From a virus, in the IMG/VR virus record IMGVR_UViG_3300042429_000733, positions 1 to 30,137 of that record: a stretch of DNA of 30,137 bases. The stretch is one strand, 5' to 3'. The position numbers and the translations under genes were made by a program. Under the pieces are notes generated by a model that searched no databases, was not told the origin of the DNA, and worked only from the letters and a program-made list of their open reading frames with translations. This document shows positions 1-5,946 of the stretch, in pieces (position 1 is the stretch's first letter; every line of letters begins with the position of its first letter).

Positions 1-180
1 CGAACGATGAGAAGTGGTGTTACAACCATGGGGACCTGAGCCGATTACTTGAGCCTAAGTCGGTTGGTTAGTGTACCAGTAACAGGAGTAAGTTAACACA
101 CAAGTTCTAACCCCTCACGAAAGTGGGTTGCCGCTGAAACTCGGTATTGGGGACAGTCAGAAATGATTGAACGAAAAAAT
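1..180 (+). ncRNA. possible 3' part of a structured RNA, cut by window edge
   Basis: No credible ORF covers this stretch on either strand, and its base composition is more balanced than the coding DNA around it. It can fold locally. GCCGA at about 39-43 can pair with TCGGT at about 59-63, flanked by AACC/GGTT. A hairpin with a GAAA loop (CAC-GAAA-GTG inside AACCC/GGGTT) lies at about 109-129. It leads directly into the tRNA-like element at 181. The left part is outside the window, so the RNA family cannot be named. Plausible readings are the 3' domain of another large phage RNA or an untranslated spacer in a tRNA cluster. Confidence 0.3.
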
Positions 181-255
181 AGTCAGGAGTGTAATGAGGC
201 ATGGTGCCAAGTCCTTTAAGGTTACTTATTGTAGGTTCGAATCCTACCCTGACTA
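181..255 (+). tRNA. tRNA-like element, possible UAA anticodon, poorly paired anticodon stem
   Basis: A 75-nt class I tRNA length is seen. The acceptor stem AGTCAGG/CCTGACT is fully paired and discriminator A is at 255. The T arm GTAGG-TTCGAAT-CCTAC is perfect. The D arm is weak (GTA/TGC, three pairs). The best anticodon arm is AGTCC-TTTAAGG-TTACT, where only the outer three pairs form; it would place UAA (Leu) at positions 34-36. Real leucine tRNAs are class II with a long variable arm, which this lacks. CCA is not encoded. It may be a degenerate tRNA or a tRNA-like domain of a larger RNA covering 1-255. Confidence 0.45.
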
Positions 256-276
256 CAAATTTTAAAAAGAATAAAA

Positions 277-462
277 ATGAAAAAATACCTATTATCACTT
301 ATGGTGTTAGTCGTTATACTAACATCTTGTTCTACCCAACAACATGGGTACAACTACAAAAAACATTCTAACACACAACAGAAGATGTATAAACAGACTA
401 AGAGAGTTAACAAGGGGAAGAACCAACTTAACCATCAATGTACACCTAAAAAACATAGATAA
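277..462 (+). CDS. small predicted lipoprotein
   Basis: A 61-residue protein with a classical lipoprotein signal: MKKY, a hydrophobic stretch LLSLMVLVVIL, then a lipobox ending in C18 (LTSC). The mature part is short, very basic and rich in K, Q, N and H, with no recognisable domain. By general knowledge it would be exported, lipidated on C18 and anchored in a membrane. The start ATG follows an A-rich leader, typical of Bacteroidota-type initiation. It sits between two tRNA-type genes and upstream of the lysis group, so a role in the cell envelope, for example as a spanin-like or superinfection factor, is possible. Nothing in the sequence proves one, and no partner gene is obvious. Confidence 0.65.
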   Translation: MKKYLLSLMVLVVILTSCSTQQHGYNYKKHSNTQQKMYKQTKRVNKGKNQLNHQCTPKKHR

Positions 463-476
463 TATAATCATAAAAT

Positions 477-567
477 AATCAAGTGGCGGAATTGGTAGAC
501 GCTACCCATTATATGTGGGGATACTGAGTTAAAAACAGTGGTAAGGGTTCGAATCCTTTTTTGATTA
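477..567 (+). tRNA. class II tRNA, Leu-like, anticodon unclear
   Basis: Acceptor AATCAAG/TTTGATT pairs over seven positions (one G-U). The D arm GCG-GAATTGGTAGA-CGC is typical of bacterial tRNA-Leu. The T arm is AAGGG-TTCGAAT-CCTTT and discriminator A is at 567. At 91 nt it is long. The hairpin after the D arm (CCCA-TTATATG-TGGG) would give an implausible anticodon AUA with U37. The next hairpin (ACTGA-GTTAAAA-ACAGT) would place a proper leucine anticodon UAA with A37, leaving the first hairpin as an insertion. I therefore call the isotype Leu-like but leave the anticodon open. CCA is not encoded. Confidence 0.7.
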
Positions 568-571
568 CTTA

Positions 572-646
572 GGTCCTATAGCTCAGTTGGTTAGTAGCAT
601 CTGACTCATAATCAGAGGGTCGCAGGTTCGAGTCCTGCTGGGACCA
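572..646 (+). tRNA. tRNA with CAU anticodon (Met elongator or Ile2)
   Basis: The cloverleaf is clear: acceptor GGTCCTA/TGGGACC, D arm beginning AGCTCAGTTGGTTAG, anticodon arm TCTGA-CTCATAA-TCAGA with CAU, T arm GCAGG-TTCGAGT-CCTGC, discriminator A at 646. CCA is not encoded. The D arm has one extra base (TTAGTAGC), shortening its stem to three strong pairs. CAU could be elongator Met, or Ile2 if the host lysidine synthase modifies C34. AUA codons are frequent in this AT-rich genome, which would make Ile2 useful, but sequence alone does not decide. Confidence 0.85.
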
Positions 647-686
647 CTATTTTAATAATACACGTCATATATAAAAAAACACAATT

Positions 687-779
687 ATGGGATCAGATAT
701 CATCGTAGCAATTATAACACCAATAGTTATAGTAACAATTTTTACATACATATTTGTTAAGGATAAAATGGCTAAATGA
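687..779 (+). CDS. 30-aa single-pass membrane peptide
   Basis: A very short ORF (ATG at 687, TGA at 777-779) encodes one hydrophobic helix of about 22 residues (IIVAIITPIVIVTIFTYIFV) followed by a short basic tail, KDKMAK. This is the typical shape of a real small phage membrane peptide: N-terminus out, positive charges inside. It sits 49 nt before the holin-like gene and could belong to the same lysis group. No family is recognised. Shortness makes the call uncertain, but a random ORF would rarely form such a clean helix with a basic end. Confidence 0.5.
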   Translation: MGSDIIVAIITPIVIVTIFTYIFVKDKMAK

Positions 780-828
780 TGTTTTTGAAATATTTATTAT
801 AATAAATAAACTTTTAAAAACAAAAATT

Positions 829-1002
829 ATGAAATTAACTAAAGAACAACTTTTGGGTATTCTAAGACACTCATTAACTTTTATTGGTGGTATTTTTATC
901 GCAAAAGGACTTATTGATGAAACTCTGTTGTTTGAACTTACAGGTGGAGTTATCACATTGGCAGGTACAATTTGGTCAATTGTAGAAAAAAACAAAGCTT
1001 AA
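829..1002 (+). CDS. putative two-helix phage holin
   Basis: A 57-residue protein starting at ATG 829; the open frame extends upstream to 754 but that part is low-complexity leader. The order is a short amphipathic start (MKLTKEQLLGILRH), hydrophobic helix 1 (SLTFIGGIFIAKGLI), a short turn (DETLL), hydrophobic helix 2 (ELTGGVITLAGTIWSIV) and a charged tail (EKNKA). The length, two helices and Gly-rich faces resemble small phage holins of the Pam3-gp28 type. Such proteins sit in the inner membrane and time lysis. It is followed at once by an intrinsic terminator, and the amidase endolysin lies 0.7 kb downstream. Family membership is by resemblance only. Confidence 0.6.
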   Translation: MKLTKEQLLGILRHSLTFIGGIFIAKGLIDETLLFELTGGVITLAGTIWSIVEKNKA

Positions 1003-1022
1003 TTTTTTCGGATAAAAATGTA

Positions 1023-1048
1023 AAACCCACTTTTTAGTGGGTTTTTTT
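1023..1048 (+). terminator. intrinsic terminator after holin-like gene
   Basis: AACCCAC pairs with GTGGGTT (1024-1030 with 1037-1043) around loop TTTTTA, followed by a run of seven T. It ends the transcript carrying the tRNAs and holin-like gene. Confidence 0.85.
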
Positions 1049-1092
1049 ATTTTACATTATAATTTTTATGTATTGATGAGTATTTATCTTAT

Positions 1093-1707
1093 ATGTTTGA
1101 AAATATGAGTGGTATTATTATTGCGTTTATAACAGGTGTGTTAGGACCGATTATTTTAGTTTACTTGAAAAGTAAGTTGGAAAGGAAAAAAGAGAAACCA
1201 GATATGGTTAGAGAAACTCTTCGTGTGAGTGAGATGATAACGGCAAAAATAGAACACATTAAGGAAGAATTTGATGCTGATCGTGTTTGGATAACACAAT
1301 TCCACAATGGTGGTAATTTCTACCCAACAGGTAAATCAATGGCAAAGTTTTCAATAATGTATGAAACGGTTCATCCTGGAGTACAATCGGTACAAAGTAA
1401 TTTTCACAACATACCCGTTAATTTATTCTCAAAATCTATCAACGAATTATTAAGTAATGATGTTATTGAGATCCCTGATTTTAAAGATGAAACAATTTCA
1501 ACATTTGGGTTAAAATATATTGCGGAAGATACAGGGTGTAAATCAGGATATTTATTTTCAATTAAAACAATTGATGATAGATTCATTGGAACTTTAGGTT
1601 TGGATTATACAAAACGTAAGAGAAAATTGGATATGGAATCAATAAATCATCTACAAGTTCACGCGACCTCTTTGGGTGGGGTTCTTATGACACATTTGGA
1701 ACAATAA
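1093..1707 (+). CDS. membrane-anchored GAF-like domain protein
   Basis: A 204-residue protein. Residues about 5-25 form one transmembrane helix (SGIIIAFITGVLGPIILVYL), followed by a basic linker (KSKLERKKEK). Residues about 45-200 look like a single GAF-type sensory domain: a helix with IEHIKEEFDADRVWITQFHNGG, a hallmark stretch seen in many phage GAF proteins, then a beta-rich core containing CKSGYLFSI and FIGTLGLDY. GAF domains usually bind small molecules or mediate dimers; here the ligand is unknown. The domain should face the cytoplasm. It lies between the holin-like gene and the endolysin, ending one base before the amidase start, so the two are co-transcribed. A role in sensing conditions for lysis is inference. 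Confidence 0.6.
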   Translation: MFENMSGIIIAFITGVLGPIILVYLKSKLERKKEKPDMVRETLRVSEMITAKIEHIKEEFDADRVWITQFHNGGNFYPTGKSMAKFSIMYETVHPGVQSVQSNFHNIPVNLFSKSINELLSNDVIEIPDFKDETISTFGLKYIAEDTGCKSGYLFSIKTIDDRFIGTLGLDYTKRKRKLDMESINHLQVHATSLGGVLMTHLEQ

Positions 1708-1708
1708 T

Positions 1709-2593
1709 ATGAAAAACGATATAGTTTTATTAGAACATCTAAAAGTTTTACAACAAAAACTTTCAAGTACCGAAGTACCTAATAGAAAAAAAGTTCTAAA
1801 GGAATCTTTAGAAATTATAGATATATCAAGCCAATCTAAATTTAAAGGAAAACAATTTACTCCTAAATATTTTATATTACATCATACGGCAGGTAGGGGA
1901 AGTGCGTCTGGTACTGTTAATACTTTAAATTGTAGACATTACAAAGGTAGTCCAAAATGTACTGTTTTAGGGATTCAATGGATTATAGATAGAGATGGTA
2001 AATTATATAGATCGTTACCACAAGGATCTAAGGGTGCCCATATCGCACATCAAAAATCAGGTATGGGGATGATAAATAATTCAACCGCAGAAGGAGTTGA
2101 AATTTCCGGGGACGACAATGACGATATCCTAATTAAACAATGTAAAACCGCATTATTATTAATAAAAAGTTTGGGTTATTCACTATCAAATGTATATGGT
2201 CATGGAGAGGTATCAACAAATAAATCATCAACGGAAGGTCAGAGATGTAAAGCATATGCTACCAAGTACTGGAATACACCTGAGGATCAATTGCCTGAGG
2301 TTGATGATGAGATAGGTAAAGTTGTTGAGGATCCTAAAGAAAAAGATAGAAAAATTTTTAAACGTAAAGAAGATAATCCAAAAGATAACAATAATAAGTC
2401 TAATAATGACGATGATGATGATGTTGATGATGATGTATCTAATGATAATAAAGTAACAACTACAACTACTACTACAAACACTGAAAAATCTAATCCTTTT
2501 GACTTTTTTAAAAGCCTTGGGGGTATTCTAAAAGAATCCAAAGAGTTAAAAAAACAAGAAGATATACAACGAATTAAAAATTTATTGAAATAA
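1709..2593 (+). CDS. N-acetylmuramoyl-L-alanine amidase endolysin (Amidase_2/PGRP type)
   Basis: A 294-residue endolysin expected to cut the bond between muramic acid and L-alanine in host peptidoglycan. The catalytic domain spans about residues 50-190. Zinc ligands fit the T7-lysozyme pattern: a histidine in LHHTAG (58 or 59), H165 in YGHGEV and C180 in GQRC. IQWIIDRDGKLYR (89-101) and the AEGVEISGDD stretch (127-136) are also typical. No signal peptide is seen, so it would need the holin to reach the wall. The C-terminal 100 residues are unusual: a charged Lys/Asp linker, an Asp-rich run, a run of seven threonines, then a basic helix. This tail may bind the wall or another partner, or be a linker. 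The start overlaps the preceding stop region by a one-base gap. Confidence 0.88.
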   Translation: MKNDIVLLEHLKVLQQKLSSTEVPNRKKVLKESLEIIDISSQSKFKGKQFTPKYFILHHTAGRGSASGTVNTLNCRHYKGSPKCTVLGIQWIIDRDGKLYRSLPQGSKGAHIAHQKSGMGMINNSTAEGVEISGDDNDDILIKQCKTALLLIKSLGYSLSNVYGHGEVSTNKSSTEGQRCKAYATKYWNTPEDQLPEVDDEIGKVVEDPKEKDRKIFKRKEDNPKDNNNKSNNDDDDDVDDDVSNDNKVTTTTTTTNTEKSNPFDFFKSLGGILKESKELKKQEDIQRIKNLLK

Positions 2594-2606
2594 TTCACCC
2601 TCCCAT

Positions 2607-2637
2607 TTGTTTTATCGGATAACTTATACTATCTTTG
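2607..2637 (+). promoter_or_regulatory. Bacteroidota-type promoter for the 48-aa ORF
   Basis: TTG at 2607-2609, 20-base spacer, then TATCTTTG at 2630-2637. This matches the primary sigma factor pattern of Bacteroidota (TTG, 17-23 bases, TAnnTTTG). It leaves a leader of about 45 bases before ATG 2687. Confidence 0.65.
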
Positions 2638-2686
2638 TGTTATAAATAAAAAGTTCATTAATTTACTAACCTTTAAAACTCTAAAT

Positions 2687-2833
2687 ATGAGTGATGAAAC
2701 ACAAGTATTGGTTAATTATACTTATTACTATTATGACAATAATGGTAACAAATATACCACACCAAATGCCTCTTTTGCGGAAGCAAGAGCATATTACTAC
2801 GGTACAGACGATGTATACGCAGAAAAATATTAA
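2687..2833 (+). CDS. 48-aa Tyr-rich hypothetical protein
   Basis: ORF from ATG 2687 to TAA 2831-2833, beginning MSDETQVLVNYTYYYYDNNG. The product is small, acidic and very rich in tyrosine (about ten Tyr in 48 residues), with a second half (FAEARAYYYGTDDVYAEKY) that could be a helix. No domain is recognised and there is no membrane segment. A good host-type promoter directly upstream suggests it is expressed early by host polymerase, possibly as a host-interacting peptide. It is followed closely by the twin promoters of the large noncoding RNA. Confidence 0.6.
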   Translation: MSDETQVLVNYTYYYYDNNGNKYTTPNASFAEARAYYYGTDDVYAEKY

Positions 2834-2851
2834 AAAAAGTTCACAAAGTAC

Positions 2852-2881
2852 TTGACTAACGAAAAAAATGTCGTAACTTTG
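2852..2881 (+). promoter_or_regulatory. upstream twin promoter of the large ncRNA
   Basis: TTG at 2852-2854, 19-base spacer, TAACTTTG at 2874-2881: a full match to the Bacteroidota pattern. It is copy 1 of a 43-base direct repeat (2852-2894). Confidence 0.75.
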
Positions 2882-2888
2882 TAAAACA

Positions 2889-2942
2889 ATTCGGGATTAG
2901 GTTGACAATCCGTTATAAAACTGTGGTTTCCTAACACCGAAT
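2889..2942 (+). ncRNA. stem-loop between the twin promoters
   Basis: ATTCGG-GA-TTAGG (2889-2901) can pair with CCTAA-CA-CCGAAT (2930-2942), giving 11 pairs around a GA/CA internal loop. It would be the first element of RNA started at the upstream promoter. An A-rich stretch follows, not a T run, so it is not an intrinsic terminator on this strand. Its role is unknown; it may distinguish the longer transcript from the shorter one. Confidence 0.45.
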
Positions 2943-2963
2943 AAAAAAAAAGAAAAAAAGTGT

Positions 2964-2993
2964 TTGACAAATCAAAAAAATGTCTTACCTTTG
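2964..2993 (+). promoter_or_regulatory. downstream twin promoter of the large ncRNA
   Basis: TTG at 2964-2966, 19-base spacer, TACCTTTG at 2986-2993. It is copy 2 of the direct repeat (2964-3006), exactly 112 bases after copy 1 and matching it at 37 of 43 positions by my count. Confidence 0.75.
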
Positions 2994-2998
2994 TAAAA

Positions 2999-3926
2999 CA
3001 AATCGGAAATGTCCGAGACGTTCTTTGAAACAAAAAGATTATCCATTTGGTGAAAGTAATCCTTCGGGATAATGATAACCGATAAATGATAATGGGCCGT
3101 GTATGGTCCTTAAATAAACTACGAAAGTAGGATAAAGTGATCTCCCTCGTGTTGAGGAGATTGCGGTTTGAAACTCACCTTTTGGTAGGGATTGAGCTCA
3201 AGTACACAAGTGGGATATCACCAAACCTTCAGTACCGAGGATAACTTCGTAGGGAAAATGGTAGGGTGACCTGGCAAAGTAGATTGTCAGGTTGAACTCG
3301 GAAGAGTAATAAGAATAACCCATAGGAACTCTGTAAGAAATGTGACCATCCAGTTACACTATTGCGGGTCCCAATATGATAGAGGACTTAAAACCGAAAG
3401 GTAAGATAGAGAACGAGTGGTGTCGCTACTATCCCTAAAGACTGATCTACCAAGATCTCTTTATGAAGTAATCTTAAAATATGGAGGTGGGGACACTTCA
3501 CGGAGTAGTTTAGTATTTCGTTTCTCAAAAGGAAACGAAGCTTACGGTGGACCACTACTCTGACACATCTACAACACAAAACTTATGGATTCCAAAATTA
3601 TCCAATAATTAAAAAATACATTAAGGAAAAGTGTCCATTAGGTTTGAGTGAAAGGTGACTACATAGTAATGAGCCGTTCATTGCACACAGAGACCCCAAG
3701 TCAATGTGTATTGTTAAGAAAGACCTTTAGTCCCGCAAGGACGAACTGGGACGGCAGTCTCAAAAAGAGTTAAGTATTGATAGAGTAATTCAAACCTTAA
3801 GGAGTGGTAAACCTAAAATACCGTCACTGAGTATTACTTCTCAAAAGGAAGTGGATAAGAAGGGAAACAATAATCCTTCAAAAGATAACTCACAAAAAAC
3901 TGTAATCTCAGGTTTTTATTTTTTTT
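2999..3926 (+). ncRNA. candidate giant structured noncoding RNA (GOLLD/ROOL-like)
   Basis: About 0.93 kb with no coding potential on either strand (only short shadow frames), higher G+C than its surroundings, and driven by two consensus promoters. Many clean hairpins are visible: ATCC-TTCG-GGAT (3059-3070, stable UUCG loop); CTAC-GAAA-GTAG (3119-3130, GNRA loop); ACCTGGCAA/TTGTCAGGT (3269-3292); TTCGTTTC/GAAACGAA (3517-3539) and ACTTC/GAAGT (3836-3852), the last two with the same seven-base loop TCAAAAG; GAAGG/CCTTC (3859-3879). An intrinsic terminator ends it. Size, ornate folding, phage context and tRNAs nearby are the known traits of GOLLD and ROOL RNAs, phage-associated RNAs reported to assemble into multimeric cages. 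I cannot align to either family, so it may be a new class. The 5' end is inferred from the promoter; the 3' end could instead be the terminator at 3957-3984. Confidence 0.7.
3895..3926 (+). terminator. first intrinsic terminator of the large ncRNA
   Basis: AAAAA-CTG (3895-3902) pairs with CAG-(G)-TTTTT (3909-3917) around TAATCT, followed by a T-rich run to 3926. The stem is A-U rich but the T tract is long. Confidence 0.6.
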
Positions 3927-3956
3927 AAGTAAACTTACTAATATAAAGAAACTAAC

Positions 3957-3984
3957 AGGGCCGATGTGAATCGTCCCTTTTTTT
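3957..3984 (+). terminator. second intrinsic terminator downstream of the large ncRNA
   Basis: AGGG-c-CGAT (3957-3965) pairs with ATCG-t-CCCT (3970-3978) around loop GTGA, followed by seven T. It is stronger than the first and faces the convergent tmRNA. Confidence 0.8.
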
Positions 3985-4034
3985 GTGCTTTAAAAAATAA
4001 TTTTCTCACAACACTAATCTATAATTTTAGCGCA

Positions 4035-4064
4035 TAAAAAAACCTCACTATAAGTAGTGAGGTT
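4035..4064 (-). terminator. tmRNA terminator
   Basis: A perfect ten-pair inverted repeat (AACCTCACTA, loop TAAG, TAGTGAGGTT at 4041-4064). On the minus strand it is followed by a run of seven T, and it lies eight bases past the tmRNA 3' end. Confidence 0.85.
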
Positions 4065-4071
4065 TAAATAG

Positions 4072-4467
4072 TGGAGGTGCGGAGACTCGAACTCCGGTCC
4101 AGTATATCCTGTCAGATAAGGACTACACGTTTAGATCAAGGTTTTTCATACCTTCCGAAATATCTGAGTTCTCACACCGCTCAGCGACGGTGACAGTCCT
4201 TACGGGGAACCATACCCGTTTTGTTTTCTTTTAGAGAGAAAACCAACTCGTCAACGACTTCTGTTGCTAGGTTATATGTCTGCCGACCCCCCGTTTCCGT
4301 AAACCTCTTAGGCTACAGTAACTTCAGATTCTCTTAGTAAACCAAGAGTTTCCATTTTGTTCAAAACGTTGCCGTCTATAAATGTGAATCAGTTTTTTAG
4401 GAGATTAATTCAGTCTCCACGTGCCCTTGATCCTCAGCCAATACCTGTCAAATCCAAAAACACCCCC
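4072..4467 (-). ncRNA. ssrA: phage-encoded tmRNA
   Basis: Read on the minus strand, the 5' end GGGGGTG pairs with CACCTCC at the 3' end (seven pairs, one G-U), with discriminator A at 4072. The T arm is CGGAG-TTCGAGT-CTCCG. The conserved 5' block GGATTTGACAGG closely matches the tmRNA signature. The 396-nt length is normal, and the middle contains G- and C-rich blocks suited to pseudoknots. The terminal CCA is not encoded and must be added. The tag frame (4308-4373) opens after a TAGAC-type upstream element. tmRNA rescues stalled ribosomes and marks the incomplete product for proteolysis. It has its own host-type promoter and terminator and lies antisense to no real gene. Confidence 0.92.
4308..4373 (-). 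other. tmRNA tag-encoding frame
   Basis: From resume codon GGC (4373-4371) to stop TAA (4310-4308) the frame encodes 21 residues: it begins GNVLNKMETL and ends RESEVTVA. The alternative frame (GCA ACG TTT TGA) would give only ATF. Usual bacterial tags end in ALAA or LAA and are about 8-15 residues in this phylum; this one ends TVA and is long. The resume codon is inferred from its position after the TATAGAC element. Confidence 0.65.
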
Positions 4468-4493
4468 ATATGTCAAATAACTTATTATAAATA

Positions 4494-4523
4494 CAAATAT
4501 AAGTGTAAAACTACAATAATCAA
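4494..4523 (-). promoter_or_regulatory. tmRNA promoter
   Basis: On the minus strand TTG (4523-4521), 19-base spacer, TATATTTG (4501-4494). It lies about 27 bases before the mature tmRNA 5' end, so the precursor would need 5' processing by RNase P. Confidence 0.65.
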
Positions 4524-4531
4524 AATTTTTA

Positions 4532-4540
4532 GATATTTAT
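4532..4540 (+). promoter_or_regulatory. GATATTTAT phage promoter-like motif
   Basis: GATATTTAT five bases before ATG 4546. It matches the recurrent motif found upstream of the structural genes (see 14775 and 18621). Confidence 0.4.
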
Positions 4541-4545
4541 TTCAT

Positions 4546-5919
4546 ATGGAAAAGGGAAAATATAACCCATACGACGAGGATGTTGATGTAATACAGGATA
4601 ATGAAAATGTTAAGATCGTTAAAGTATTAACTTTAAATGCCTCCCAATATTTTGGAGATAATTTTTATGGTAAGGATCATTGGGGTAATCATTATAAAAA
4701 TGGTGATCTATATTTTGTGATCGGTAAAAAGGATGATAGTTTATATTCCATTTATAATGATGATAATGGGAGTGTTATAAGAGATCTTAAAAATCATGAC
4801 GAAATTATAGAGATAAACGATTTTAAACGATCATTTTTATCTTCATTAAAAGTATTATCACCAATTATAAAAGGTGGTAAAACATATGAGTTTCTAAAAA
4901 AGGTATCTAAAGGTTATGATCCTGGATGGAGAGATGATGGGGATGATCCGATAATTGAAGAAGTAAAATTCAATGAAAGAAATCCAAGTAATTCTAAGGT
5001 TGTTATTAAATTTGAGGATGATGAGGTTTTTTTGGATACTATTGATGTTGAGGATAGTGATGACATTTACACGTATAGGGCTTTTACCAGTGCTTACTCA
5101 AGTCGTGATTACGATTCGTATAATGAACACGATAGGTGGAAACACGGTGAGTATATTCAGTATAATTTTAATGATGATAACAGAAGTAAGGCTTTCAAAA
5201 TTGCTAAATTTTCTAATGGTTTTATAAAGGAAGATGATTATGAAGGTATATCAAAAATTTTAGGTGAAGACTTTAGTTATATTGTTGATGATTTAATCAA
5301 TGAATATGCATCCAAATGGCAAGAATGTATTAATGATGCGGTTAAAGATATCATCTTAGGTGAGATTGATAAACCATTTGATAGATTTGGAATTAAGCAA
5401 GTACACAAAGGTTATAGATTTGAAACAACGGTTGGGGTATTATTACATTGGTATCATGATGTTGAAAACTACAGATTTACATTGAGTGAATTATTGAACA
5501 AATTAATAAAACTTTATGATAAAAAAAATAGAGGATATTGGGGTGAGTTAGAATATGAGGTGGATTGTGTTGATTGGGACGATAATGCTATTCAGGAATA
5601 TTTTTCAAAAGGTTTAGACCAAATGTTAGAAAAAATTGAAGAGGATGATCGTTTTATTGATATTAACGGATATCGTGAGATAAGAGACTTTATTGATGAA
5701 AAATATGGGTTTGATTGGGTTAAAACAAAAAAGGATCCTGATATATCATTTATTGTTCAAACTATACAACCTGAAACAAATAAAGCGTTGGTTAATGTTT
5801 ATAACGATAAAACCAACAAATATCACCAAAGACTTTTGGATATTGATGGTTTATATCAATTGGATAATCAACCCGAATTATTTAATGAAAGAAGAATAGT
5901 AAAGAAAAAATTTTTATAA
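4546..5919 (+). CDS. large acidic phage protein of unknown function
   Basis: A 457-residue acidic protein starting MEKGKYNPYDED. The open frame continues upstream to 4357, but that part lies antisense to the tmRNA and its promoter and reads as junk, so ATG 4546 is chosen. No transmembrane segment or signal is visible. The N-terminal part (about residues 30-80: YGKDHWGNHYKNGDLYFVIG and following) loosely resembles a beta-rich domain seen in several phage proteins with the pattern F..Y...G.LY.I; this is a weak impression. The rest is rich in Asp, Tyr and Lys with predicted helices and no catalytic motif I recognise. It precedes the peptidase gene by 27 bases and may share its transcript. Confidence 0.75.
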   Translation: MEKGKYNPYDEDVDVIQDNENVKIVKVLTLNASQYFGDNFYGKDHWGNHYKNGDLYFVIGKKDDSLYSIYNDDNGSVIRDLKNHDEIIEINDFKRSFLSSLKVLSPIIKGGKTYEFLKKVSKGYDPGWRDDGDDPIIEEVKFNERNPSNSKVVIKFEDDEVFLDTIDVEDSDDIYTYRAFTSAYSSRDYDSYNEHDRWKHGEYIQYNFNDDNRSKAFKIAKFSNGFIKEDDYEGISKILGEDFSYIVDDLINEYASKWQECINDAVKDIILGEIDKPFDRFGIKQVHKGYRFETTVGVLLHWYHDVENYRFTLSELLNKLIKLYDKKNRGYWGELEYEVDCVDWDDNAIQEYFSKGLDQMLEKIEEDDRFIDINGYREIRDFIDEKYGFDWVKTKKDPDISFIVQTIQPETNKALVNVYNDKTNKYHQRLLDIDGLYQLDNQPELFNERRIVKKKFL

Positions 5920-5934
5920 TTCAAATTATTTTAC

Positions 5935-5942
5935 TATATTTG
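5935..5942 (+). promoter_or_regulatory. -7-like element before the peptidase gene
   Basis: TATATTTG matches the Bacteroidota -7 element, but no TTG lies at the right distance upstream and only four bases separate it from ATG 5947. If used, the mRNA would be leaderless or start inside the gene. Confidence 0.3.
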
Positions 5943-5946
5943 TTTT

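Noticed and set aside
2830-3579. Minus-strand ORFs of 63-67 residues in the ncRNA region
   Set aside because: They are antisense to strong promoters and hairpins, have no leader signals and are of a size expected by chance.
3640-3780. Another tRNA inside the large RNA
   Set aside because: A TAGTCCCGCAAGGAC hairpin looked tRNA-like, but no acceptor stem or T arm could be built around it.
4308-4373. Short alternative tmRNA tag ATF-stop
   Set aside because: Three residues is far below any known tag; the GGC frame runs 21 residues to a TAA.
4357-4545. Upstream extension of the gene at 4546 (63 extra residues)
   Set aside because: It lies antisense to the tmRNA 5' half and tmRNA promoter, and its sequence has no protein-like character; ATG 4546 follows the phage motif.
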